Shown here: positions 1 to 6,917 of the stretch, piece by piece
Position numbering within the stretch: position 1 is the first letter of the stretch
Layout of the letters: every line of letters begins with the position of its first letter
Assembly (NCBI GenBank): GCA_002379855.1
Contig: DFUX01000055.1
Span: 39,166 to 46,796, forward strand
Length of the DNA stretch: 7,631 bases
Direction of reading: 5' to 3'
Source of the DNA: Cloacimonetes bacterium UBA4175
Lineage (GTDB): Bacteria > Cloacimonadota > Cloacimonadia > Cloacimonadales > Cloacimonadaceae
The notes under the pieces: generated by a model
The model's database searches: none
What the model was told of the DNA's origin: nothing
The model's input: the letters and a program-made list of their open reading frames with translations, nothing else
Program-made: the position numbers and the translations under genes

Positions 1-17
1 AGAGACCTCCGGTCTCT
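1..17. repeat. Perfect 7-bp inverted repeat (hairpin)
   Basis: AGAGACC at 1-7 and its exact complement GGTCTCT at 11-17 are separated by three bases. Either strand could form a tight 7-bp hairpin. It sits at the window edge, about 230 bp downstream of the outer-membrane protein gene. A following T-run would mark it as a terminator for that gene, but any such run would lie outside the window. It is directly followed by a second palindrome at 18-38, so it is probably one unit of a composite intergenic repeat. Confidence 0.6.
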
Positions 18-38
18 GTGGCAAACAGACTTTGCCAC
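18..38. repeat. Perfect 8-bp inverted repeat (hairpin)
   Basis: GTGGCAAA at 18-25 and TTTGCCAC at 31-38 are exact complements around a 5-base loop (CAGAC). It adjoins the 1-17 hairpin with no spacer, so the two could stack as consecutive stem-loops. No T-run follows on either strand, so an intrinsic terminator is not supported. An intergenic repeat or an RNA-stabilising structure is more likely. Confidence 0.6.
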
Positions 39-44
39 CCCAGG

Positions 45-101
45 GCACTGGATCCCGGGTCAGCCACCCCAAAGGGGACCCCGTCTGCCCGGGATGACAC
101 A
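45..101. repeat. Dispersed palindromic intergenic repeat (REP-like)
   Basis: The arms ATCCCGGG (52-59) and CCCGGGAT (88-95) are perfect complements. The stem extends inwards through CAG (61-63) and CTG (85-87) with one bulged T at 60. An inner CCCC-AAA-GGGG stem occupies 67-77. On the minus strand the unit runs from TGTGTCATCCC to GGGATCCAGTGC. That form matches the very common bacterial intergenic palindrome of the type GTCATYCCCGC...GCGGGRATCCAG, known for producing spurious short protein annotations. The type assignment comes from familiarity with that pattern. Copy number in this genome cannot be judged from one window. Confidence 0.6.
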
Positions 102-171
102 ATAAATAGCTTGGTGGTAGTTTATTTCTGGCTTGGCGTGCACCATTTCACCAACGTTTTTCCAAATCCGT

Positions 172-198
172 ATCCTGCAGATCCTGTCGATCCTGTCA
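172..198. repeat. Three 9-bp tandem repeats (ATCCTGNNN)
   Basis: Three consecutive 9-base units begin with ATCCTG: 172-180 (ATCCTGCAG), 181-189 (ATCCTGTCG) and 190-198 (ATCCTGTCA). A related ATCCGCG follows at 198-204. Read on the minus strand, the units give GACAGGAT-like repeats, a pattern seen in short intergenic repeats of many environmental bacteria. Similar wording (GATTGACAGAATC on the minus strand) recurs in the gene-free right end at about 7556-7568. The rest of the left gene-free stretch (102-171 and 205-245) shows only a weak AATAAA/TTTATT inverted repeat at 101-106 and 121-126, and no convincing gene. Confidence 0.6.
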
Positions 199-245
199 TC
201 CGCGTTCTATATATCCTTTCCACATACTATACAAGCGAACTGATA

Positions 246-824
246 TTAAAACAGGTAGCCCGCCGTTACTGACCAGCAGTTGTTGGAAATGGCGGGGCGT
301 TTGGCGGCGCTTTTGTCCAGTTCGGTGAAGCCGTGAAAATAGCGCACGCCCATCATGTAATTGGTGGAATAGACAAACTCCACTCCCAGGTTGATGCCGA
401 TGTTGACCCGGTTCAGGTCATTGATGTAATCCACATCGTTGGCGGATTTCGCGCTGAGGGCGTAGCCGACCTCCGGTCCCGCCAGAGGCTGGATGCGCAG
501 GCTGTCCACCCTGAGCGCGGCCTTGAGCAGCACAGGCATCGTGATATAGCTGATGGTGAGCTTGTCCGTATCCTGAATGTCGGAGCCTTTTTGGGAGTAG
601 AGCAGTTCGGGCTGAATGATCAGATTGCGCAACGGGCGGCTTTGCATCAGCACGCCCACGACTGCGCCCAGGCTGGTGGAGGTGTCCACGCTTCCGTCTG
701 TCTCGGAGATTTGCAGTTTGGCGATGTTGACGCCGCCTTTCACTCCATACATGTTTCTGGTTTTGGCCTCCGCCAGGCCCAGGCAGAGCAGCAGGACGGC
801 GCCGATGATTAGCAGTTTCTTCAT
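246..824 (-). CDS. Outer-membrane beta-barrel protein, PorT-like family
   Basis: This 192-residue protein is predicted to be a small outer-membrane beta-barrel. Residues 1-20 are a signal peptide with Lys2-Lys3, a leucine-rich core and an AEA cleavage site before Lys21. Cys14 is not in a lipobox, so it is not a lipoprotein. The mature part opens with YGVKGGVNIAKL, typical of PorT/OMP_b-brl_2-type barrels. It continues as alternating hydrophobic and polar strands separated by polar loops, and ends in the aromatic strand terminus GYLF. The ATG at 824-822 has an AGGAA ribosome site 7-8 bases upstream in an AT-rich leader. The gene lies 123 bp after the HD gene. A TTGACA box (minus strand, 904-899) lies in that gap, but no good -10 box follows at the right distance, so separate transcription is possible but unproven. 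Family members have varied or unknown roles and no specific ligand can be read here. Confidence 0.75.
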   Translation of the reverse strand: MKKLLIIGAVLLLCLGLAEAKTRNMYGVKGGVNIAKLQISETDGSVDTSTSLGAVVGVLMQSRPLRNLIIQPELLYSQKGSDIQDTDKLTISYITMPVLLKAALRVDSLRIQPLAGPEVGYALSAKSANDVDYINDLNRVNIGINLGVEFVYSTNYMMGVRYFHGFTELDKSAAKRPAISNNCWSVTAGYLF

Positions 825-863
825 TGTTATATTCCTATCTATTTGTTTTTATTGTTAGTTCTT

Positions 864-923
864 CCAAGATTCGCCAAGGATCGGACGGCTGGCTTCGCTG
901 TCAAGCAAGTTCGCCGGATGGCT
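864..923. repeat. Imperfect direct repeat pair in the gap before the outer-membrane protein gene
   Basis: The segments 864-890 and 905-923 (plus strand) share the order CAAG, TTCGCC, GGA and GGCT. The first copy has an extra A after CAAG and a 7-base insertion (AAGGATC) after TTCGCC; otherwise only two positions differ. The pair lies 40-100 bases upstream of the start of the minus-strand outer-membrane protein gene. It could be a regulator-binding site for that gene or the remains of a dispersed repeat. Confidence 0.4.
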
Positions 924-947
924 CCAAACCCTTTTCAGGCTGCCAGG

Positions 948-1754
948 TCAAAGATAGCGCAGCATCTCGCGGTCTATCACTCCAGCGTAAAGTTCTATAT
1001 AAGGCTTCACGGGGCTGTAATTGATCTTGGGGAAAAAGACTTCCTCGATCTGGAAAAACCCCACCGATGCGCTCATCTCCACCGAGATGGCAATGGGCCT
1101 CTCGCTTCCTTTGTGGATTTTGACTTTTTGGATGGCGCTGGCGGAGGTGCGGTGGATGTCGCCCACCTTGGGCTCGTTGGAGAGCATGGAGGGGATGCGG
1201 GCGCGGCCTTTTTCCATGTCGGAGCCGTCGCCCAAAAGCACCAGCCCGGCCTCCAGGGAGTGTATCTTCTGGGTGGCCATGTGGCCAAAGATGCCCTCGA
1301 TGGCGATGGAGCGGATGGCTGTCTTGCGCAGGTATTCATCCCGTCCCAGACTGGCATCCAGAATCCTGTCGATGAAGGGGGTCGCCAGTTGGATGGAGAT
1401 GATCTCGTGGGCGCTGCGGGTAACGGACATGCCCAGATCGTGCAGCAGCGCGGCAAAGATGACTCCGGTGAGGGAATCCTCCGCCGTGCCGACACCCTCC
1501 GTCTCCAGGCTGAGCTTGATGCCCGCCTCCTGAAGCAGCCTGAACATCATAATGGCGTTGAGGGCGGCTTTGCGGGTGTGCACGGGGCCGTGGTCGTTAA
1601 AACCCAGGCGTTTGATGGAGACGTTGTTGGCATATTCCTGCATGGATTGCAGGTCTGGATCGGCAAAGAGCTGTTCCGCGGCTTGCAGGGGCAGTCCGCT
1701 GAGCAGTTTCAGGATGCGTCGTTCCAGGTTCATCTGTTTAACCGATTTCTTCAA
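948..1754 (-). CDS. HD-superfamily metal-dependent phosphohydrolase
   Basis: This 268-residue cytosolic protein carries the HD-domain metal ligands. His59 lies in NDHGPVHTRKAAL, the His105-Asp106 pair in ALLHDLGM, and His116 follows in RSAHE. Further on, DGSDMEKGRARIP (176-188) supplies candidate metal-binding acidic residues. The tail (about 195-265, beginning VGDIHRTSASAI) resembles the conserved C-terminal half of a family of uncharacterised archaeal and bacterial HD proteins. HD enzymes hydrolyse phosphate mono- or diesters such as nucleotides or cyclic nucleotides; the substrate is unknown here, and no GYP motif marks it as a cyclic-di-GMP phosphodiesterase. Translation most likely starts at TTG (1754-1752), because an AGGAG site sits 7 bases upstream. 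The ATG seven codons later has no ribosome site. The gene follows the small exporter subunit by 10 bases and is probably co-translated with it. Confidence 0.8.
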   Translation of the reverse strand: MKKSVKQMNLERRILKLLSGLPLQAAEQLFADPDLQSMQEYANNVSIKRLGFNDHGPVHTRKAALNAIMMFRLLQEAGIKLSLETEGVGTAEDSLTGVIFAALLHDLGMSVTRSAHEIISIQLATPFIDRILDASLGRDEYLRKTAIRSIAIEGIFGHMATQKIHSLEAGLVLLGDGSDMEKGRARIPSMLSNEPKVGDIHRTSASAIQKVKIHKGSERPIAISVEMSASVGFFQIEEVFFPKINYSPVKPYIELYAGVIDREMLRYL

Positions 1755-1761
1755 TTTTATT

Positions 1762-1766
1762 CTCCT
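1762..1766 (-). promoter_or_regulatory. Ribosome binding site overlapping the upstream stop codon
   Basis: On the minus strand AGGAG (1766-1762) lies 7 bases before the TTG start of the HD gene and shares two bases with the TAG stop (1767-1765) of the small exporter subunit. It supports the TTG start over the downstream ATG. The arrangement suggests that ribosomes finishing the exporter gene reinitiate on the HD gene. Confidence 0.7.
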
Positions 1767-2217
1767 AAAATCTATTTATCAGCCGGCAGGCAAGGTTGGT
1801 GACGCTGCTCACGACGGCGATGGCCATGGCGATGGTTCCCGAGATCAGGATCGCTTTGTAAATCTGCACCGAGGCTTCGGCGGTGTTTCCCGCGATGTAG
1901 GCCTGCATCGCGTAGTAGAGCGAACTGCCGGGCACCAGGGGGATGATCACGCAGGTCACGAATACCGACACCGGCACCCTCAGTTTCCTGGCCACCACTT
2001 CCGAGTAGATACACACCAATAAGGTCGAACCGAAGATGGAATAGAGCAAGGACTTGCTATAAAAAAGGATGATCAGGTATAATGCCCAGCTCAGCCCTCC
2101 CCCCAAAGCGAGGAAGAGCAGCTTCCAGCCCTTGAGGTTGACGCGCACGGAAAAACCCAGGATGGAGAGAAAAGCCCAGCAAAACTGCATCAGGGTCAGG
2201 GTGTCGAAAGGCTTCAT
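1765..2217 (-). CDS. ThrE/YjjB-like exporter, small membrane subunit
   Basis: This 150-residue integral membrane protein has four or five hydrophobic helices (roughly 5-22, 31-49, 52-70, 80-105 and 118-142). The segment VTCVIIPLVPGSSLYYAMQ (about 87-105) contains the proline-glycine motif characteristic of the ThrE_2/YjjB half of threonine/serine exporter family proteins. In Corynebacterium glutamicum both halves are fused in ThrE, which exports threonine and serine. In Escherichia coli the split pair YjjP-YjjB is linked to succinate export. Length matches the small subunit of split systems. The start ATG lies one base after the stop of the large subunit, with a GGGGG ribosome site 7 bases upstream, so the two subunits should be made in step. 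The transported substrate cannot be deduced from sequence. Confidence 0.85.
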   Translation of the reverse strand: MKPFDTLTLMQFCWAFLSILGFSVRVNLKGWKLLFLALGGGLSWALYLIILFYSKSLLYSIFGSTLLVCIYSEVVARKLRVPVSVFVTCVIIPLVPGSSLYYAMQAYIAGNTAEASVQIYKAILISGTIAMAIAVVSSVTNLACRLINRF

Positions 2218-2218
2218 C

Positions 2219-3010
2219 TTACAACCCCCACAGTTCCCACAGCTTGAGCATCATGCCGCTGCCCGTGGCGATGGCCACCGCGATGAAGAGGGCCTCCACC
2301 GCCCGGGCAGTGCCCGAGACCAGGTCTCCACTCATGCTGTCGCGGATGGCGTTCACAAAGGAAAGGCCCGGCACCAGCAGCATGATGCCCCCGATGATGA
2401 TGTTATCCAGCTTGATGCCCGGTACCACCAGGTCAAGCAGCTTGGCGAAAAGCACCACGGCCGCGGCGCCGGCGACGTGCAGGAGGAAGTTGTTGATGTT
2501 GAGCAGGCTCAGTAAATTGAGAGTCAGGCTCACCAGCACACCCACCAGATAGGCCACGCCAAACTCCGCCCAACTGCCTCCAAAAAGCAGGCAGAAACAA
2601 CCGCTTGTGACGCCTCCGCAGAGCACCGTGAGCCAGGCGGGATGGGTGTTTTCGTTATCGATCCAGTATAGTTCCTTGCGGATATCCGCCGCCTGCAGCG
2701 AACACTTTCCGTCCTTGCATTTGGTGGTTTCCAGTTCATAAACAAAGCGGCTGAGGCGGGTGATCTTGCCCAGGTCGGTGCGGCGGTTATCGATGCGTTT
2801 GATGCTGGTGGTGAGGCTTTCCGCGCTGTCCGATACGGAGAGGAAAATCCCCGTGGGGGTCACGTATGATTCGGAATGCTGATAGCCCAGGGCAAAGCAG
2901 ACCTTCTGCAGCATGAGCTCCACCCGGTTAGCAGTGGCGCCGCTCTGGAGGAGGATGCGCCCAATTTCCAAGGCTATCTCGGTGGTGTCCTTGATGCCAA
3001 TCTTGTTCAT
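2219..3010 (-). CDS. ThrE/YjjP-like exporter, large subunit
   Basis: This 263-residue protein has a soluble N-terminal part (about 1-120) followed by around five membrane helices up to the C-terminus. The N-terminal segment with ALEIGRILLQSGATANRVE and the later YVTPTGIFLSVSD are typical of the ThrE/DUF1212 domain, as in E. coli YjjP, which has nearly the same length. It should form the inner-membrane exporter with the small subunit encoded immediately downstream. The open frame continues 89 codons upstream, but that extension lies inside the MutS-like gene and has no family similarity. The ATG at 3010-3008 is preferred: it has an AAGGA site 6 bases upstream and overlaps the MutS-like stop as ATGA. 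Threonine/serine or dicarboxylate export is inferred from family members only. Confidence 0.85.
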   Translation of the reverse strand: MNKIGIKDTTEIALEIGRILLQSGATANRVELMLQKVCFALGYQHSESYVTPTGIFLSVSDSAESLTTSIKRIDNRRTDLGKITRLSRFVYELETTKCKDGKCSLQAADIRKELYWIDNENTHPAWLTVLCGGVTSGCFCLLFGGSWAEFGVAYLVGVLVSLTLNLLSLLNINNFLLHVAGAAAVVLFAKLLDLVVPGIKLDNIIIGGIMLLVPGLSFVNAIRDSMSGDLVSGTARAVEALFIAVAIATGSGMMLKLWELWGL

Positions 3011-4599
3011 TTGTTGTCCTTTCGGGTTAATTGGAGAATCGCCTCGGGCATACCCAGGATGCGGGCCACCTGGATGGCGCTCAGGGGTGGAGCTTCGTGC
3101 TTTTCCAGGCGTCTGAGGCGGTAGTCCATGGCTTCGCTCAGGGATTTGAGGCGCTGCGCGGGGCTCAATCCCAGACCTTTCCGCAAGGCCTCGGCTTTGT
3201 TGTCCAGTCCGGCGATGCTGTATTGAGGCAGTCCTTCCAGCATTGCTGGAGCGGTGAAGTGGGTGGCGGCAATGCAAAATTTGCCCGCGGCGGCCATGTG
3301 GCGCAGCACAGCCGAGGCCAGCAACTCGCCTTCCGTAGGATTGGTGCCCTTGGCAAATTCATCCAGCAGAAAGAGGGTGTTGCCTTCCAGTTCCAGAGTC
3401 TCCACAAAGGAAACGACTTCCCGCCCGAAGCTGCTCAAATCCGCGCTGCCGCTTTCGTCCTGATTGTACCAGATGTGGTCGAAGAGGGGAAGTTCCGCCC
3501 TGGCACAGGGCAGGGGAATTCCCTGGCGGGCGAGCCAGCAAAGCTGCCCCAGGGTCTTGAGGATGGTGGTTTTGCCGCCCATGTTGGGCCCGGTGATCAA
3601 CGAGACGGACTGGTCAAAGTTATAATCCAGCGCCTGATAGCGTCTGCCCCGCTCCTCCAGATGCAATTTGAGGGGAAGGTTCACGGCGGACTTGATCCTG
3701 ATCTGCTTTTTGCGGTGCAGGGTGGGAATGCAGCAGCCGTAAGACAGGGCAAAATCCGCCAGCAGGAAGCGCCAGCCGCCTTGCTCCGCAAGCTCCAGGG
3801 CTTCGTGCAAGAGGGGCAGGGCAGCGATGATCTTGCGGGAAAGGTCTTTCAGGATGCGCTCCTCTTCCTTTTCCCGCTTGGCTTCCAGGCCGCTGAGCTG
3901 CTTCTTGAGTTCCAGGCAATGCTCGTCATCCGCCAAGGTGAAACTGTAATTGGCGATGCTTTCCGAGCTGAGGATGAAGTATGGCGAGCGCAGGACACGC
4001 TCAGTAAGCTCCGCCTGGCCGCGGGAAAGGGTAAACTCGTCCTTGAGCTGGGGCAGTTCAAGCTCCCTCCGCGCTTCAGCCAAAAGTTGCCCGCGGGCGT
4101 ATTTCAGCTTGTGGGCGAGCTCCAGACGGGCGGCGATGATCTCGCCAAGCTTGGGCGAATAGGCGGGGGAGATGCGAAACGAGGGCTGGCCGCTGCCATC
4201 CGGATCAAGCATGGCAAACAGTTCTGAAGTGTCCGGCAGGATCAGCAGGTCCATCCAGCCTTTGCCGCGGATGAATTCGCGCAAATTATGGTAGTGGTAG
4301 AGGAATTCCTTGATCAGAAAGAGTTCGTGCAGAGCCAGGGGCAGTTCGGCGCGTTTTGAGGGAAGCGCCAGGCGGGGGATGTGGGCAAAGAGGTCGCGCA
4401 GTTGCCTTCTGGCGGAGTCCTCTTCCCGCAGGGTATCCAGCAGCCTGCCCATCTGGGTATAGTGTTCCCGCAGTTCGCTTGCTTTGCGGTCAAAACGCTT
4501 CAATTCGCGGGATTTAACCTCCGCCAAAAACTCGCCCGGGGCGTCGATCAGCGCGTGAATCTGCCTCAGGCCGAGGGTCCGAGCCATCTGCTGGAGCAT
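3007..4599 (-). CDS. Stand-alone MutS-like ATPase, no mismatch-recognition or Smr domain
   Basis: This 530-residue protein ends in a complete MutS-type ABC ATPase domain. It has Walker A GPNMGGKTT (337-345), signature region ADLSSFGREV (about 389-398), Walker B LFLLDEF with Asp413-Glu414, and the switch His447 in ATHFT. A C-terminal helix-rich stretch (SAIQVARILGMPEAI) resembles the MutS dimerisation end. The first 300 residues are mainly helical, with a charged coiled-coil piece (LEAKREKEEERILKDL), consistent with the MutS core/lever region. The N-terminal mismatch-binding domain of MutS (Phe-X-Glu motif) and the Smr nuclease tail of MutS2 are absent, so mismatch repair is unlikely. A segment near 130-155 (LDPDGSGQPSFRI...YSPKL) recalls MutS-related proteins in lysine/ornithine aminomutase clusters of fermenters; this is a memory-based resemblance. 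A strong AGGAAGGA site precedes the ATG. The stop overlaps the exporter start by four bases (ATGA). Confidence 0.8.
   Translation of the reverse strand: MLQQMARTLGLRQIHALIDAPGEFLAEVKSRELKRFDRKASELREHYTQMGRLLDTLREEDSARRQLRDLFAHIPRLALPSKRAELPLALHELFLIKEFLYHYHNLREFIRGKGWMDLLILPDTSELFAMLDPDGSGQPSFRISPAYSPKLGEIIAARLELAHKLKYARGQLLAEARRELELPQLKDEFTLSRGQAELTERVLRSPYFILSSESIANYSFTLADDEHCLELKKQLSGLEAKREKEEERILKDLSRKIIAALPLLHEALELAEQGGWRFLLADFALSYGCCIPTLHRKKQIRIKSAVNLPLKLHLEERGRRYQALDYNFDQSVSLITGPNMGGKTTILKTLGQLCWLARQGIPLPCARAELPLFDHIWYNQDESGSADLSSFGREVVSFVETLELEGNTLFLLDEFAKGTNPTEGELLASAVLRHMAAAGKFCIAATHFTAPAMLEGLPQYSIAGLDNKAEALRKGLGLSPAQRLKSLSEAMDYRLRRLEKHEAPPLSAIQVARILGMPEAILQLTRKDNK
3017..3021 (-). 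promoter_or_regulatory. Ribosome binding site fixing the exporter large-subunit start
   Basis: AAGGA on the minus strand (3021-3017) lies 6 bases before the ATG at 3010-3008 and within the last codons of the MutS-like gene. Together with the ATGA overlap it supports this start over the longer open frame reaching 3277. Confidence 0.65.
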
Positions 4600-4664
4600 G
4601 TTGTTCCTTCCTGAATTAAGATTTTAGGCATAAATGCTTTGCCATAAGCAGCCTGTCAATGTTT

Positions 4665-6917
4665 TTATTGCCAGGGAACCACAATCGTTCCCCCGGCTGT
4701 GCTGCGGATGCTGCTGGCATAGCGCTGGAACACCCGGAGGGGTTCGGGATGGGGGAAGTTCCAGCGGTTGCCTTCCGCCGCCGTGATCCATACCTCGCGG
4801 GGGCTGACCGCGCGCACGAATTCCTCGCTGCTGGAACTTCTGCTGCCGTGATGCCCCGCTTTCAGGTAATCCGCTTTCAGCTCTTCCGGATACGCGTCCA
4901 GCATGTGCCGTTCCGCCGATACCTGCGCGTCCCCCGTGAAGAGATAGCGCCTGCCTTTGTAATCCAGGCGGAAGACCAGGGAAAGGTCGTTGTCCGCCTC
5001 CGACCAATAGGAAGCGTCGGGATGCAAGAACTTGATCCGCGCGCCGCCAATCCACACGCTCACGGTGTCCTCGATGCAGCGCAGTTCCGAAGCGTCCAGC
5101 AGACCGGTATCCCGCCAGGCCTGCCACAGGGGGTCGTCCCTGGTTTCGTCTGTTATCGCGATGTTTTTGACGGTCAGGGCGGAGCAGAGATCGGCAAATC
5201 CTCCGGAATGATCGCTGTCCAGATGCGTAAGGATCAGCCAGTCCAGGGAGTTGACGCCCTTCCTGCCCAGCCAGGGGATGAGTTTACGGGCTGCCCAGCT
5301 CTTTTCGGAACTGCGGTGCTTTGGCCCGGTATCCACGAGCAGATTGCTGCCATCTTCCAGGCGAATCAGGATGCAGTCGGCCGTTCCGGCGTTGAAGAGA
5401 TAGACTCCCGCGGCGGTCTGATTCAGAAAACCGGGTAAGGCTATCAGCAGGCAAGCCAACAGGATAGCGGGCAGCAGCCGGGGCAAAAACGCCCACAGCC
5501 TCAGCATACGCAAGAGGCACACAAGCAGCAGACCGCAGCCCAGGACTTGAACCGCCGTAAGCCTGCTGTTGTCCAGATAAAAAGGCAGGCTGCCCACCAG
5601 GTCTGTCCAGCCTTCAAAAATCCTGAGCAGCAAACGGTAGCTGGTCAGATAAGCCGCGCCCAGCAGATTGTTTGTGGGCAGGATCATCACGATGAAGCAC
5701 AGCACCAGCAGGACTCCCGAAAGCGGCACGCCGAGGATGTTGCCGATGATCCCGTTCAGCGAGGCGGTGCCGAAATAATACAGCGTCAGGGGCATCACGG
5801 CGAGTCCCACGGCGGTGTTCATCACCAGATAGTCGATGCCCCGGTTGAGCCTCATCCGCAGGATATCCGAGGGCAGATCGCGTTCCTTGATCCAGGCCCG
5901 GCGAGGCAGACCCAGCATGATAACGCCCACGCAGAGGAATGATAGCTGCAAGCCGACATCGAAAAGCTGGGCGGGAGAGATGGCTGTGATGATCAGCAGG
6001 CTAAGCGCCAGGAGCTGCGCGCCGGAAAGCGGAATGCTGCGCCAGCGCGCGAAGATCATCAGGCCGATCATCAGCACCGACCTTAGCACCGGCGGGGACC
6101 AGTGATTCAAAGCGGCATAGAGGCCGATCAGCAGCATAAATACCGCCTCCGCCAGGGGACGGGGAAACAAGACATTCAACAGCATCATGCAGACCCAGTA
6201 GATGAACCAGATATGCAGTCCGCTCACCACGATCAGATGGATCATCCCGCTGCGGGTCAGGCTGTCCCGGTACTGTCCTTTACCCGCGGTGTCCGACAGG
6301 GTGAGCGCTTTGGCAAAGCCGGCGTCCGGGCCCATCCTTTCATCCAGGACGCGCAGCAGGCTGGCTCTCCAGCTCGCGATAGGCAGCAGCGACCTTTCAC
6401 CGGGCAACTCCCGCAGGCTCTTGCGGATGTATGCCCGGTGCAGGGGGCGGAAGGTATCCAGGACAGGATCCCGTTTTCCCGGCAGAATCTCCAGATAAGC
6501 GGAGTAGCGCTGTCCGGGAACGAGTTCCGTCTGGGAAAAGAGCAGCAGGGGTTCATCGATCCGCATTCCCTGGACTTGCCGGAGTTCGATTTCAAAGATT
6601 CCCCCGGAGCGGGATAGCTGCTGCTTGACGGTAAACTCGGCTTTGTTCACGATCCTGTCCCGGCTGGCAAAGGCGGCATCCAGAAGGGTGGGACGCTGTG
6701 AGACCGCAAAGCGCGCCGCGCCGAGGCAGAGGCAGATAAGCAGGATGCAGACGACGCGAATCTGCCGGAAGGCCAGGGCCAGCCCGATCAAACCAGCGGA
6801 GGCGCCCAAAGCCCACCAGCCGGGGATGTTCAGCCATTTGCCCAGGGCAATGCCGGCACACCAGCAGAGCACCGGATAAAAAAGGGGCGCGGGAAGTTGC
6901 TTGGGCTGCGAATCCAA
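4665..6917 (-). CDS. comEC: ComEC/Rec2 family DNA-uptake channel
   Basis: This 750-residue inner-membrane protein has the full ComEC architecture. An N-terminal helix pair (about 10-65) leads into a periplasmic DUF4131-type region (about 70-190). The Competence domain (about 205-480) is a multi-helix bundle containing GMIHLIVVSGLHIW, with His235 in the conserved SGLH. A C-terminal metallo-beta-lactamase-like domain (about 505-750) has LLVDTG (Asp529), THLDSDHSGG (His565, Asp567, Asp569, His570), a LFTGDA motif and KAGHHGSRSS (His689-His690). In competent bacteria ComEC carries single-stranded DNA across the inner membrane, and the lactamase-like domain may degrade the other strand. All expected metal ligands are visible, so it looks functional. 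No other competence gene is nearby. TTG at 6917-6915 is the first possible start after an in-frame stop, but no clear ribosome site precedes it, so the exact start is uncertain. It follows the upstream gene by 17 bases. Confidence 0.92.
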   Translation of the reverse strand: MDSQPKQLPAPLFYPVLCWCAGIALGKWLNIPGWWALGASAGLIGLALAFRQIRVVCILLICLCLGAARFAVSQRPTLLDAAFASRDRIVNKAEFTVKQQLSRSGGIFEIELRQVQGMRIDEPLLLFSQTELVPGQRYSAYLEILPGKRDPVLDTFRPLHRAYIRKSLRELPGERSLLPIASWRASLLRVLDERMGPDAGFAKALTLSDTAGKGQYRDSLTRSGMIHLIVVSGLHIWFIYWVCMMLLNVLFPRPLAEAVFMLLIGLYAALNHWSPPVLRSVLMIGLMIFARWRSIPLSGAQLLALSLLIITAISPAQLFDVGLQLSFLCVGVIMLGLPRRAWIKERDLPSDILRMRLNRGIDYLVMNTAVGLAVMPLTLYYFGTASLNGIIGNILGVPLSGVLLVLCFIVMILPTNNLLGAAYLTSYRLLLRIFEGWTDLVGSLPFYLDNSRLTAVQVLGCGLLLVCLLRMLRLWAFLPRLLPAILLACLLIALPGFLNQTAAGVYLFNAGTADCILIRLEDGSNLLVDTGPKHRSSEKSWAARKLIPWLGRKGVNSLDWLILTHLDSDHSGGFADLCSALTVKNIAITDETRDDPLWQAWRDTGLLDASELRCIEDTVSVWIGGARIKFLHPDASYWSEADNDLSLVFRLDYKGRRYLFTGDAQVSAERHMLDAYPEELKADYLKAGHHGSRSSSSEEFVRAVSPREVWITAAEGNRWNFPHPEPLRVFQRYASSIRSTAGGTIVVPWQ

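Noticed and set aside
18..272. 84-codon plus-strand open frame across the left repeat region
   Set aside because: Its translation (RALDPGSATPKGTPSARDD and so on) is the typical spurious product of a palindromic intergenic repeat. It runs into the 3' end of the outer-membrane protein gene and has no convincing ribosome site.
843..1802. 319-codon plus-strand open frame opposite the HD gene
   Set aside because: It is the antisense shadow of a GC-rich gene with clear HD motifs. The translation is histidine-, aspartate- and glycine-rich without any domain.
3011..3277. 89-codon N-terminal extension of the exporter large subunit
   Set aside because: It overlaps the MutS-like coding sequence, is low-complexity and arginine/proline-rich, and the internal ATG at 3010 has a good ribosome site and matches the family length.
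3031..4227. 398-codon plus-strand open frame opposite the MutS-like gene
   Set aside because: The opposite strand encodes an intact ATPase with Walker motifs. This frame shows no recognisable family and reflects codon bias.
3007..4599. Mismatch-repair MutS or MutS2 anti-recombinase
   Set aside because: At 530 residues there is no Phe-X-Glu mismatch-binding domain at the N-terminus and no Smr domain at the C-terminus. Only the core and ATPase remain.
4600..4664. Promoter ahead of the MutS-like gene (TTGACA near 4653-4658, TAAAAT near 4620-4625, minus strand)
   Set aside because: The two boxes are 27 bases apart and neither has a good partner at 16-18 bases, so a promoter is not supported from sequence alone.
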